A stretch of DNA of 64,000 nt from Chryseobacterium sp. (GTDB lineage: Bacteria > Bacteroidota > Bacteroidia > Flavobacteriales > Weeksellaceae). The stretch covers positions 62,001 through 126,000 of the forward strand of contig JAPUEB010000037.1 in NCBI GenBank assembly GCA_027492795.1. Reading direction: 5' to 3'. Position numbers and translations under genes: made by a program. Positions within the stretch are counted from its first letter, which is position 1. Every line of letters begins with the position of its first letter. Below, piece after piece: positions 1 to 7,422 of the stretch. Below the pieces are notes generated by a model. It had not been told where the DNA came from and made no database searches. It saw only the letters and a program-made list of their open reading frames with translations.

Positions 1-573
1 TAAATACGTGCCATTTTTTGGGACAACAATTGGATTAGCTGCGTCTTCAAACCAAACATTTCTTTGCGTTTTGGGACCTAAATTGTAAACTTTGCTTATA
101 TAAACACTTCCTTCCGATTTGGTTGCTGTTGTAGCAACAGTTGCAGAATTAGCCTGCAAAGCTTTATCTGCATATTTTGCATATGGCACACTCAAAAACT
201 GGCTGGTTGAAGAAATCGTGTAATTAGTTCCTCCAGTTGGATCAATTTCTGTTTTAAGAAAGAAGATACCATTAACGGAGTCCCATTCAAAACCTACAAA
301 AGTTCCAGAAATTATAGTTCCTGTTCCAATTTGTAGCGTAAAAAGCCCGTTTGAGTTGGTATTAATATTATGTGTTTCAGAATAAGCAACTGGACCTGTG
401 GAACTGCCTTTTAAGATGCTTATTTTAACTCCAACAGGCGCATTTATTACCAAATTATTACTTGAATTTCTTACCACCGCTTGATATGAAAATGCATTGG
501 GAGCTTGTGCAAATACATTTTTTGAAAAAATAAATAAAATTGCTGCGGATAAAAGTATTTTAAAAGTTTTCAT
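1..573 (-). CDS. Secreted protein with flavobacterial stalk-type N-terminal domain (3' part missing)
   Basis: The gene reads leftward from an ATG at 573 and stays open for 191 codons to the window edge, so its C-terminus is not visible. The first 22 residues are a signal peptide ending at Phe-Ala-Gln. The mature protein opens with FSYQAVVRNSSN, a pattern I associate with many Bacteroidota secreted proteins that carry collagen-like or tail-fibre-like C-terminal regions. The following part is beta-rich, with a segment VGVKISILKGSSTG and a later SVPYAKYADKALQA. The start lies 5 bp after the stop of the T9SS cargo gene, so the two are probably co-transcribed. The exact function is unknown; an extracellular structural or adhesion role is inference. 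Confidence 0.8.
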   Translation of the reverse strand, partial: MKTFKILLSAAILFIFSKNVFAQAPNAFSYQAVVRNSSNNLVINAPVGVKISILKGSSTGPVAYSETHNINTNSNGLFTLQIGTGTIISGTFVGFEWDSVNGIFFLKTEIDPTGGTNYTISSTSQFLSVPYAKYADKALQANSATVATTATKSEGSVYISKVYNLGPKTQRNVWFEDAANPIVVPKNGTYL

Positions 574-578
574 GATGA

Positions 579-1049
579 TTATTTTTTAATGATTTTAAAT
601 GATTTAAGCGGCGTTCCGTTTTCAGAAACCTGAAGGATGTAAATGGATGAAGAGAAATCCTGCATCACAATTTGGGAAGTTGCCGCTTTCAGTTTTTCTT
701 TGCGGAGGAGTTTTCCTGAAGCATCAAAAAGCGCATATTCCATCGCGGAAAATTTGTGTTTTTCTACACTTAAATTCAATACATCGGTGGTAGGATTGGG
801 GTAAACCGACATTTCTAAATTGACGTCTGTAATTTCAATACCTAAATATGCTTGAATTTCAAACGGTTGCTGAACTCCGGGTGTAATTTTGGTATTTCCT
901 CCCTGAAATGGAAGGTAATCAACTTGTCCGACTGTGAAACTGAACGAGCCACCACTTCCTGTTGCGTTTCCGCCAGTTGCAGCTATCGTTTGTTGGGAGA
1001 AACAGAGGGCAGAAATAAAAAATGATAAAAAGAATAGTTTTGTTTTCAT
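579..1049 (-). CDS. Small secreted protein with T9SS type A sorting domain
   Basis: This 156-residue protein has a signal peptide (residues 1-23), a short glycine- and serine-rich beta region (about 24-70), and a C-terminal domain from about residue 78. That domain begins with the hallmark VYPNPTTDVLNL and ends in SFKIIKK, which is the usual form of the Por/T9SS type A sorting signal. It should therefore be exported across the inner membrane by Sec and across the outer membrane by the type IX system, then released or anchored at the surface. The middle is too short to suggest an enzyme. It lies 73 bp downstream of the response regulator gene and 5 bp upstream of the next secreted protein, so it may be a target or an operon partner of that regulator. 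Confidence 0.88.
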   Translation of the reverse strand: MKTKLFFLSFFISALCFSQQTIAATGGNATGSGGSFSFTVGQVDYLPFQGGNTKITPGVQQPFEIQAYLGIEITDVNLEMSVYPNPTTDVLNLSVEKHKFSAMEYALFDASGKLLRKEKLKAATSQIVMQDFSSSIYILQVSENGTPLKSFKIIKK

Positions 1050-1109
1050 TGTGTAAAGCTTTTACATTATGAAAACAAATTTCTGCAAGAAAATTAGGCG
1101 AAGCAATAC

Positions 1110-1121
1110 CGAATTTGGGTA
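1110..1121 (-). promoter_or_regulatory. Candidate response-regulator site, copy 1 (TACCCAAATTCG)
   Basis: On the minus strand this reads TACCCAAATTCG followed by GTA, giving a TACC/GGTA dyad. The same 12-mer recurs at 1808-1819. This copy lies about 60 bp upstream of the T9SS cargo gene start. NarL-family regulators often bind heptamers of TACYYMT type, so an operator is possible. This is inference from repetition and position only. Confidence 0.3.
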
Positions 1122-1122
1122 A

Positions 1123-1764
1123 TCAGATATTCACGATCTTGTATTTCAGCGCTTTGGCTACTGCTTCTGTACCACAATTTACGTGGAGTTTGTAGTAGAT
1201 GTTTTGGATGTGTTTTTTCACGGTTTCGTTGCTGATTTCCTTTTCGGCGGCAATCATTTTATAGGAATTTCCTTTTACCAAAAGTGTCAGAATTTCGCGT
1301 TCACGCTCCGATAAATCAAAATTTTCTGTTAGTTGGCTTCTTTCCTTTCGGAAATGGCTGATTACTTTTTGCGCTACGTAAGGGCTCATTGGAGCTCCAC
1401 CTTCCATCAATTCTTTAAGGGAAACCAAAAGTTGCAATGGCGAAGTATTTTTCAGCAAATAACCGTCTGCTCCAGCGCAAATAGCATCATAAATATGCTG
1501 ATCGTCTTCAAAAACGGTGTGCATAATAATTTTTACGTCCGGAAATTTAGATTTTATCTGCGCAACACCTTCTATACCGCTCATTCCGGGCATATTGATG
1601 TCCATGATTACCAAATCTGGTTGCAAACTCGCTACTTTTTCAGAACAACCATTGCAGTTCGGAAATGCGCCAACTACCGAAAAGCCTTTCTCGCCGTTCA
1701 GCAAAATTTCCAGCGATGAACGGAGCCGGCTGTTGTCCTCAAAAAGTATAATTTTAGAATTCAT
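1123..1764 (-). CDS. NarL/FixJ-family response regulator
   Basis: The 213-residue protein (start ATG at 1764) has a receiver domain at about 1-120 with the acidic pair Glu9-Asp10, phospho-acceptor Asp55 in IMDINMPG, a conserved threonine near 83 and Lys105. A LuxR-type helix-turn-helix follows at about 150-213 (LSEREREILTLLVKGNSYKM, then NETVKKHI). It should bind DNA when phosphorylated by the histidine kinase encoded immediately upstream. A longer reading from 1860 would overlap the kinase gene and adds a stretch unlike any receiver domain, so I reject it. The genes form a two-component operon, kinase first, with 40 bp between them. The stimulus is unknown. Confidence 0.95.
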   Translation of the reverse strand: MNSKIILFEDNSRLRSSLEILLNGEKGFSVVGAFPNCNGCSEKVASLQPDLVIMDINMPGMSGIEGVAQIKSKFPDVKIIMHTVFEDDQHIYDAICAGADGYLLKNTSPLQLLVSLKELMEGGAPMSPYVAQKVISHFRKERSQLTENFDLSEREREILTLLVKGNSYKMIAAEKEISNETVKKHIQNIYYKLHVNCGTEAVAKALKYKIVNI

Positions 1765-1804
1765 GATGTTGACCAAAATTAAACTACAATTTTTTATAAA
1801 ACAA

Positions 1805-3289
1805 TTACGAATTTGGGTAGTGCGAAAGTGGAACGATGAGTAGAATTTTGGTTCCCTCACCTACAAAACTTAAAATTTGGAGATCTGCTCCAATATTTTC
1901 GGCTCGATTTCTCATATTTTGAAGTCCGTTTCCTTCAGAAATCTTATTGACATTAAAACCTTTCCCATTATCAAAAATTCCCATTTTCAAAATGTTTTCT
2001 TCAATTTCAATATTTAAAAGGACTTCTGTAGCTTCGGAGTATTTTATGAGATTGTTTACAGCTTCTTTAAAGATTAAGTAAAGATCTTTTCGGTATTCAA
2101 AATCGTGTTCTATCAACTTCTCATCTTCAGGAAAATGAAATTGATACGCAATTTTTTTGCTTTCAAACATATCTGAAGCGTAACGTTTCATTCTGATAAA
2201 AAGATTATTTAGCTTATCGAATTTCGGATTGATGTTCCAAACAATATCGCTGATACTTTCGCTGACATGCTGAATGTCTTCCTGCGCTTTTTCCAAATAT
2301 TCTTGGGATTTTTCGCTCTGTGAATTTCTTTTTGCCAGTTCATTCAGAATATTGAGATTGCTTAATGTTGCGCCAATATCATCATGTAAATCTTGGGCAA
2401 TATTGTTGCGGATTTCTCTCAGTTTTTGTTCCTTTTTTTGGTTCTCTTCCATTTCGGCAATCAGGATTTTTTGGGCTTCACTTTTCTCTTTTTCTAAAAA
2501 CTTGGTTCTGTAGGTAAAGCTGCTTGTAAACAGCACAATCTCAATGAGCGCACCTGTTTGTGTGTAGAAAATCCAATGGTTGAACGGAGGATGATTTACC
2601 GGATAACTTTGCAAAAAAGACAAAATAAAACCCAAAACTGAGCCTATGAAAAAGAACAACGATCCAAAAGCAATAATTTTGGCAATATTATTTTTAATTT
2701 TAAATAAAACCAATAAAATACTGGCAAGTCCAATCGGCATACAACACAAAAGAATTGCGTTGTGAATAGTGAAGAACCATTCATTGTTTAGTGGAAGAAT
2801 TTTTATAAGAATTGAGAGAAAAAAAAGAAAAAAATTGATTTTCAGAAAAATTTTCACCCAGCGCCAAACTTCAGGACTTTTGTTCCTCATATCCATAAAC
2901 TGCACGGCAAAAAGGATATAGAAACAGTAGGAAAGAGTAAGTATCGGCAATGTAATTTCCCACCTCAAATCCTGTAGCCAAAGAGGAAAATCTTTCATCA
3001 CAAAAGGCAGATTGGTGAAAATAATCAGAAAATAAAGGAGATTAAGGAGAATATAATTTACATAATAAATATAAGTAATATCCCTCAGCAAAAAGAACTG
3101 AATAAAGGTAATGACTGCAATAAAAAATAAAACTCCATTTACAAAAAGTGGATGAATAATACCGCCAAGCTCAGCATTTACGTGTTGCAAAATTTCAGAA
3201 CCAACGAAAAAGTTGACTGTAAAAAGTAACAAAGCAAGAACGATTAGAGCAGCACGAACAAGCAAAAGTTTTTCGTATTTGTGCGACAC
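1805..3289 (-). CDS. Membrane sensor histidine kinase, HisKA_3/NarX-like class
   Basis: The 494-residue protein has seven or so hydrophobic segments over residues 10-260, a coiled-coil linker (264-295), a HisKA_3 dimerisation domain with the likely phospho-acceptor His302 in QDLHDDIGATLS, and a HATPase domain with N-box KEAVNNLIKYS (about 408-418), G1 box FDNGKGF (439-445) and G2 box GNGLQNMRNRA. The seven-helix plus NarL-partner layout resembles 7TM-DISM kinases of Bacteroidota, but no extracellular ligand-binding domain is present. The start is a GTG at 3289; the frame is open upstream but offers no other start codon. It pairs with the regulator gene downstream. The signal is unknown. Confidence 0.93.
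   Translation of the reverse strand: MSHKYEKLLLVRAALIVLALLLFTVNFFVGSEILQHVNAELGGIIHPLFVNGVLFFIAVITFIQFFLLRDITYIYYVNYILLNLLYFLIIFTNLPFVMKDFPLWLQDLRWEITLPILTLSYCFYILFAVQFMDMRNKSPEVWRWVKIFLKINFFLFFLSILIKILPLNNEWFFTIHNAILLCCMPIGLASILLVLFKIKNNIAKIIAFGSLFFFIGSVLGFILSFLQSYPVNHPPFNHWIFYTQTGALIEIVLFTSSFTYRTKFLEKEKSEAQKILIAEMEENQKKEQKLREIRNNIAQDLHDDIGATLSNLNILNELAKRNSQSEKSQEYLEKAQEDIQHVSESISDIVWNINPKFDKLNNLFIRMKRYASDMFESKKIAYQFHFPEDEKLIEHDFEYRKDLYLIFKEAVNNLIKYSEATEVLLNIEIEENILKMGIFDNGKGFNVNKISEGNGLQNMRNRAENIGADLQILSFVGEGTKILLIVPLSHYPNS
1808..1819 (-). promoter_or_regulatory. Candidate response-regulator site, copy 2 (TACCCAAATTCG)
   Basis: This is the second exact copy of the 12-mer at 1110-1121. It lies inside the last codons of the kinase gene and 43 bp upstream of the regulator start. 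Because the sequence also encodes Tyr-Pro-Asn-Ser, chance or protein constraint is a real alternative to an autoregulatory site. Confidence 0.25.
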
Positions 3290-3384
3290 AGTTATAATTT
3301 TAAGGATAAAATTAGGTTTTTTGGAAAATTGAAGGTAAAAGAATTTTCAAGACTTTTCACGTTAATTTTTTGTATTTTAGAACC

Positions 3385-3870
3385 ATGCAACGTGTTTACA
3401 TTAAAACATCACAAACAGTTCTCCTGAAGCGATATGCGATGATTTTCCTTTTGTTTTCGCCGTTTATTTTAATGTATATTTTTGCTAAATCAGAAAGATA
3501 TTTGGTGCTTTTTCTGATGTTGGCTTACTATATTCCACTTTTTTTAATTTTTGTTTTTGAGATTTTCAGCAATTACAATAAGATTGTAGTAGAAATGAAT
3601 GAAGAAGGAATAAAAATTTTCAACAGAAATTTTTATCGTTGGGACGAGATTTATGTTTTTAAAATTGTGGAGAAAAAAGTAAAAACCCAAACATTGCGCA
3701 GAGGAACTGAGGTTACTAAAAAATATTATCTACAAATTAACGAATCTAAATACACTTTTGACAATCAATATCTTAAATTTACTACCGAACAGATTGCAGA
3801 AGTAATACAAATTTATAAACAGAAAATGGATGATAAAATGAATCGTTATGAAAATCTACCGATGTTCTAG
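3385..3870 (+). CDS. Small membrane protein with cytoplasmic beta domain, unknown function
   Basis: This 161-residue protein has two hydrophobic helices at about residues 19-38 and 43-63, followed by a soluble region (70-161). That region contains EEGIKIFNRNFYRWDEI, a pattern typical of PH-like domains of the YdbT/YcxB type, in which an aromatic and a WDEI turn face the membrane. I use the ATG at 3385; an upstream TTG (3370) sits in what looks like the promoter region. The gene is divergent from the kinase operon and converges with the HD hydrolase gene, with one base between the stops. No function can be assigned. Confidence 0.75.
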   Translation: MQRVYIKTSQTVLLKRYAMIFLLFSPFILMYIFAKSERYLVLFLMLAYYIPLFLIFVFEIFSNYNKIVVEMNEEGIKIFNRNFYRWDEIYVFKIVEKKVKTQTLRRGTEVTKKYYLQINESKYTFDNQYLKFTTEQIAEVIQIYKQKMDDKMNRYENLPMF

Positions 3871-3871
3871 T

Positions 3872-4519
3872 TTATAAGCTCACATTCCATTCCTTAATGA
3901 ATTCCTCCAAAAACCTCAACATAAAATCGTGTCTCTCCTGCGCGATTTCTTTTCCTTTTTCCGTATTCATTATGTCTTTTAGCAGTAGAAGTTTTTCGTA
4001 AAAATGGTTGATGGTGGTCCCTTCGTTTTTTTTGTACTCCTCTTTCGTCATATCCAATTTTGGAGGAATTTCAGGATGATACATTAAGTTATTTTTGAAA
4101 CCGCCAAAGTTGAAAGTTCGAGCAATTCCGATGGCTCCAATAGCATCCAAACGATCTGCATCCTGAACGATTTTCAACTCAATCGGAAGATTTTCGGGAA
4201 CTTCTCGCCTATTCTTGAAAGAAATATTTTTGATGATGAATAAAACCTGCCCAATAATTTCGTCTGAGACATTTTGGCTTTCCAAAAAGTCTCTTGAAAC
4301 TTCCAAAGCCAAGTTTTCGTCGCCGTTGTGGAATTTTGGGTCCGCTATATCGTGAAGAAGCGCTGAAAGTTCAATAATTTCAATATTTCCGCCTTCTTTT
4401 TCTCCAATTTTTTTTGAAAGTTTCCAAACGCGTTCGATGTGAAACCAATCGTGACCGGATTCTGCACCTTGAAGCTTTTCTTTGACGAAATGGATGGTGT
4501 TTTGTAGGAGTTTTGACAT
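3872..4519 (-). CDS. HD-domain phosphohydrolase, YedJ-like
   Basis: The 215-residue protein shows the HD superfamily metal ligands: His23-Asp24 in GHDWFHIERV, the His56-Asp57 pair in LLHDIAD, and a downstream Asp in QDADRLDAIGAIGIAR. This last pattern is characteristic of the YedJ/YpgQ branch, soluble enzymes thought to hydrolyse nucleotides or pyrophosphate. Length matches that branch. It stands alone on its strand: the 3' side converges with a membrane protein gene and the 5' side is separated from the alpha/beta hydrolase gene by a 31-bp palindromic repeat. The physiological substrate is not known. Confidence 0.9.
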   Translation of the reverse strand: MSKLLQNTIHFVKEKLQGAESGHDWFHIERVWKLSKKIGEKEGGNIEIIELSALLHDIADPKFHNGDENLALEVSRDFLESQNVSDEIIGQVLFIIKNISFKNRREVPENLPIELKIVQDADRLDAIGAIGIARTFNFGGFKNNLMYHPEIPPKLDMTKEEYKKNEGTTINHFYEKLLLLKDIMNTEKGKEIAQERHDFMLRFLEEFIKEWNVSL

Positions 4520-4539
4520 TTTTTTGAGTGCTTTACATA

Positions 4540-4570
4540 AACCTTATAGGTTTCGGAAACCTATAAGGTT
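4540..4570. repeat. 31-bp palindromic repeat, copy 1
   Basis: A near-perfect palindrome with arms AACCTTATAGGTTT and AAACCTATAAGGTT around a CGG centre. The identical 31 bases recur at 57538-57568. It lies between two leftward genes. Both copies are intergenic, which fits a dispersed hairpin repeat of the kind common in Bacteroidota. Confidence 0.9.
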
Positions 4571-4595
4571 TCCCCGTGCAAAATATTAAAAATTT

Positions 4596-5441
4596 TCAAC
4601 TTTCCAATTCCTCCAAAACAATCTTCCAAAGATTCCTATTATAACTCCTAAAAAAATTAATATGTCCAATCTCTCCTTTCTCCGATTCGGAAACTTTTAC
4701 TTCGTGATATCGTTTTTTCAAATTAGAATAACCTTTATTCATAAGGCTTTCCATACCTTTCATTTTTACCCAAGGATCGTCTTCGGCATAAATAACAAGC
4801 GTATCTTGATGCAATTTCTTGGAATAATCATCTTCAATTTTTGCAAAAAGTTTTCCTGTGGATTTTCTATTTAAAATTAAAGTGCGCCAATCCAAAGCGC
4901 TTCCTTTCGGCAAACTTTCGCCCAAACCGAACCAGTTTGCAGGGAAATAACCAAGAAGGTGTGAAGTAAAAGGAACTGCCAATCCAAAACCGAATGTCGC
5001 TGTGATTGCCACTTTTTTTGGCAAATGTCCGATATACGCATCCTGAGTTCCAACAAAAATAAATTTTTCAAAAATCTGGGAATCTTCATTCATCCCTAAA
5101 ATTAAAGCACCAACCGAATGTCCGAGACAAAATTTTTGATACTCCGAATAATTTTCTTTCACAAAATCAGTAATTGTCTTGAAATCCTGCGTTCCCCAAG
5201 TCCGCATTGAAGCCTTGAAACCGCGCATTTTTTCAGGTTTTGAAAGCCCGATTCCGCGATAATCATAAGTAATCACTGTAAAACCATTTTCTGCAAAATA
5301 TTTGGCGAAAGAAAAGTAGACCTGTTGTTTTACGCCAGTTGCAGCATTGATAACGAGAATTTTTCCGTTACTTTTTTGCGGCTCAAAAAGATGAACCGCA
5401 ATTGAATAATTGTCCGATGTTTTCAGAAACAAGTTTTTCAT
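4596..5441 (-). CDS. Alpha/beta hydrolase, COG4757-like
   Basis: The protein is 281 residues from the ATG at 5441; an upstream in-frame GTG at 5456 is less likely. It carries the nucleophile elbow GHSVGA (GxSxG), an upstream oxyanion-region segment INAATGVKQQVY, and the ITYDYRGIGLS strand-turn seen in alpha/beta hydrolases. Asp in YAEDDPWV and His in GEIGHINFF near the C-terminus complete the triad. These features match the predicted hydrolases of COG4757, which have no settled substrate. No signal peptide is present, so it should be cytoplasmic. It lies between the HD hydrolase and the sugar kinase, both on the same strand but well spaced. Confidence 0.88.
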   Translation of the reverse strand: MKNLFLKTSDNYSIAVHLFEPQKSNGKILVINAATGVKQQVYFSFAKYFAENGFTVITYDYRGIGLSKPEKMRGFKASMRTWGTQDFKTITDFVKENYSEYQKFCLGHSVGALILGMNEDSQIFEKFIFVGTQDAYIGHLPKKVAITATFGFGLAVPFTSHLLGYFPANWFGLGESLPKGSALDWRTLILNRKSTGKLFAKIEDDYSKKLHQDTLVIYAEDDPWVKMKGMESLMNKGYSNLKKRYHEVKVSESEKGEIGHINFFRSYNRNLWKIVLEELES

Positions 5442-5615
5442 CACAAAAAAATCCACTGTAAAAGTGGAAATTTTTATTTTAAAAATGATTAAAAATGGGG
5501 TTTTTCAATATGCAAAAAATAGTGAGTTGAAACATTAGAATTAGTGAATGGTGAATAAGTGAATTGTCAATCATTGAATAGTCAATACCATACTCTATCA
5601 CTCCCAAATTCTATC

Positions 5616-5647
5616 ACTCTCTAACTCTCTAACTCTCTAACTCTCTA
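5616..5647. repeat. Tandem octamer repeat, 4 copies of ACTCTCTA
   Basis: Four exact head-to-tail copies of an 8-bp unit run from the intergenic space into the end of the sugar kinase gene. The last unit supplies the kinase stop codon TAG on the minus strand. Partial copies continue leftward (CTATCACT), so slippage is likely to vary the length. Confidence 0.9.
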
Positions 5648-6541
5648 ATTATCAAGCTGAAAATCCTTCAAATACGGCAAACCGCGTTGAGAACCTAAAT
5701 TTTTTGCAACCTTCAAAGAAACATCGTTTCCAAATTTCACGCAGTCTTCCACCGAATTTCCGTGGCAAAGCGCCACTGCAAAACCGGAAGTGAAAGCATC
5801 GCCCATTCCCATTTTGTGTGAAACTTCATCGTGGTCGTTTCGGAAATATTTCATTTCAGTTCCGTTGAAATAGGTGGTTGAATTGGTATCATCGCGCACA
5901 AAAAGCTTGTTCGGAAAAGTTCTTAAAACATGGTCTCGACTTTCATCTTCAAAAATTTCGGACAGTTCGCTGCTTTTCGCGACAATAAAATCAACATTTG
6001 TAATAGTTTCTGGGGAAAGTTTCCTTGCTGGAGAAGCATAAATACCCACTTTTTTGCCATATTTTTTTGCCAGCTTTACGCTATGCTCCACCACTTCCAT
6101 CGGAATTTCAAGTTGAATCAAAACCAAATCGGTAGAGTGAAAAAATTTCTCCGCACTGTCTATATTTTGAATTTTCAGGCAATAATTAGCAGCCGGAACC
6201 ACTACAATAGAGTTTTTTCCCTCGCAGGAAGTTACGTAAGCCGTTCCTGTTTCAGCTTCTTCACTTTCCGTTACAAATCCTACGTTCACTCCTTCATCTA
6301 CGAGATTTCGCATGATTTGCTGTCCAAGCGGATCCATTCCAACGCAGCCGATGAAATAGACACTCGCTCCAAGTCGCGATGTTCCTACCGCTTGATTGGC
6401 GCCTTTTCCACCGAAAAAACTTTCAGATTTCGAGGCAATAACGGTTTCGTTAGCTTGCGGAAATTTCGAGGTATTCAGCACCAAATCTACAGACGAACTG
6501 CCTACAACGATAATTTTTGGCTGCTCCGAACTTATTTTCAT
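5645..6541 (-). CDS. rbsK: Ribokinase-like PfkB-family sugar kinase
   Basis: The 298-residue protein has the two PfkB signatures: an N-terminal glycine-rich GGKGANQAVG (44-53) and a C-terminal GMGDAFTSGFAVAL (245-258), where Asp248 is the expected catalytic base. The more usual form is GAGDTF, so Met246 is a small departure. The N-terminal order and GGKGANQA favour ribokinase over fructokinase or adenosine kinase, but no ribose transport or ribose-5-phosphate genes are nearby, and another sugar or nucleoside is possible. A TAAATTTG -7 element lies at 6559-6566 with no clear -33 box. The stop codon sits in the octamer repeat. Confidence 0.85.
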   Translation of the reverse strand: MKISSEQPKIIVVGSSSVDLVLNTSKFPQANETVIASKSESFFGGKGANQAVGTSRLGASVYFIGCVGMDPLGQQIMRNLVDEGVNVGFVTESEEAETGTAYVTSCEGKNSIVVVPAANYCLKIQNIDSAEKFFHSTDLVLIQLEIPMEVVEHSVKLAKKYGKKVGIYASPARKLSPETITNVDFIVAKSSELSEIFEDESRDHVLRTFPNKLFVRDDTNSTTYFNGTEMKYFRNDHDEVSHKMGMGDAFTSGFAVALCHGNSVEDCVKFGNDVSLKVAKNLGSQRGLPYLKDFQLDN

Positions 6542-6590
6542 ATTGAAGGTATATTCAACAAATTTAACTTAAAATTTGTATTGAAAAAAG

Positions 6591-7232
6591 TTAAGAAACG
6601 CTAATTTCGATAAATTCGGTAATAATTTTTATCGGTTGGTTATCTTCGCCAAAACCGATGTAGCTTGCATAGAAACCTTCGCCATAACCCGTTTCAAAAG
6701 CGAAAATATTTCCAGATTTTTCTTCATCAGGTTTTAGGAATGCGAATTGGTCTATCGCGCCGTTTTCATCAAAAAAATGTTCGTGGAAAAACTCTTCGTA
6801 AATGCCCATAAAATCGGCACCTTTTCTGTGAAAAAGCCTTTTTTCAAGATGATTGAGGCAATCTTGAGTTTCCACATCCATAAAACTTCCCATTCCGCTT
6901 TCCACAGGATATCCGAAAACTTCATCTTCGCCTAAATCCTCCAAATTTTGACCTTCTGTTGTCGCCAATTTCCATTCTGCTATTGGCTCATTCCCAAAAA
7001 TAATTTCTACATAAGCCACACAATTACTCTCTTTTTCTTTATGCACCAAAACCGGAAATTCACCATCGGGAAAATGCACCTTAAACTCCCTCATATCATT
7101 GGTAATCAACGGGTCGCAAGCCGCCAGTTTTCCAGTAGGAAGATTGATTTTTCCTGCTTCGAAAGTTTCAATTAAAGTGTTTTCAACAAAATTTTTGCTA
7201 AAAAGTTTGGATATGTTATCGATGTGGTTCAT
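6591..7232 (-). CDS. DUF4241-domain protein
   Basis: The 213-residue soluble protein has the recurrent features of DUF4241: an N-terminal GKLAACDPL, a central VHFPDGEFPVLVHKE, and the glycine- and acid-rich GYGEGFYASYIGFGEDNQP near the C-terminus. Members occur singly in many bacteria and next to immunity genes in polymorphic toxin loci, but no toxin is visible here. The function is not known. The gene lies 50 bp upstream of the sugar kinase gene on the same strand, so the two could be co-transcribed, although the kinase has its own candidate -7 element. Confidence 0.85.
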   Translation of the reverse strand: MNHIDNISKLFSKNFVENTLIETFEAGKINLPTGKLAACDPLITNDMREFKVHFPDGEFPVLVHKEKESNCVAYVEIIFGNEPIAEWKLATTEGQNLEDLGEDEVFGYPVESGMGSFMDVETQDCLNHLEKRLFHRKGADFMGIYEEFFHEHFFDENGAIDQFAFLKPDEEKSGNIFAFETGYGEGFYASYIGFGEDNQPIKIITEFIEISVS

Positions 7233-7240
7233 ATTTTAAA

Positions 7241-7422
7241 ATCCCCCTTTCCCCCAAAGGGGGAGCGATGGCAAGTTTTAATGTTAAAAATTATAAAAAA
7301 TTAAGTTCCAATCCAATAACCGCTCCCAATTTCATGCAAAAAAGCAGAGCGATGGTAAGTTTTGATTATAAAAAAAAAAATCGCAATTCAACCACTTTTC
7401 TCCCCTTTGGGGGAAAGGGGGA
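7241..7422. repeat. C-rich terminal-inverted-repeat element 1
   Basis: Two copies of a palindromic C-rich block face each other about 135 bp apart: TCCCCCTTTCCCCCAAAG at 7242-7265 and its inverse, CTTTGGGGGAAAGGGGGA, ending at 7422. The right block begins directly at the valS stop codon. The internal sequence is AT-rich and has no gene. The same arrangement with a different interior occurs at 50680-50810, again with one block starting at a stop codon. Confidence 0.8.

Noticed and set aside
1765-1860. N-terminal extension of the response regulator
   Set aside because: It overlaps the kinase gene and precedes a receiver domain that begins normally at MNSKIILFED.
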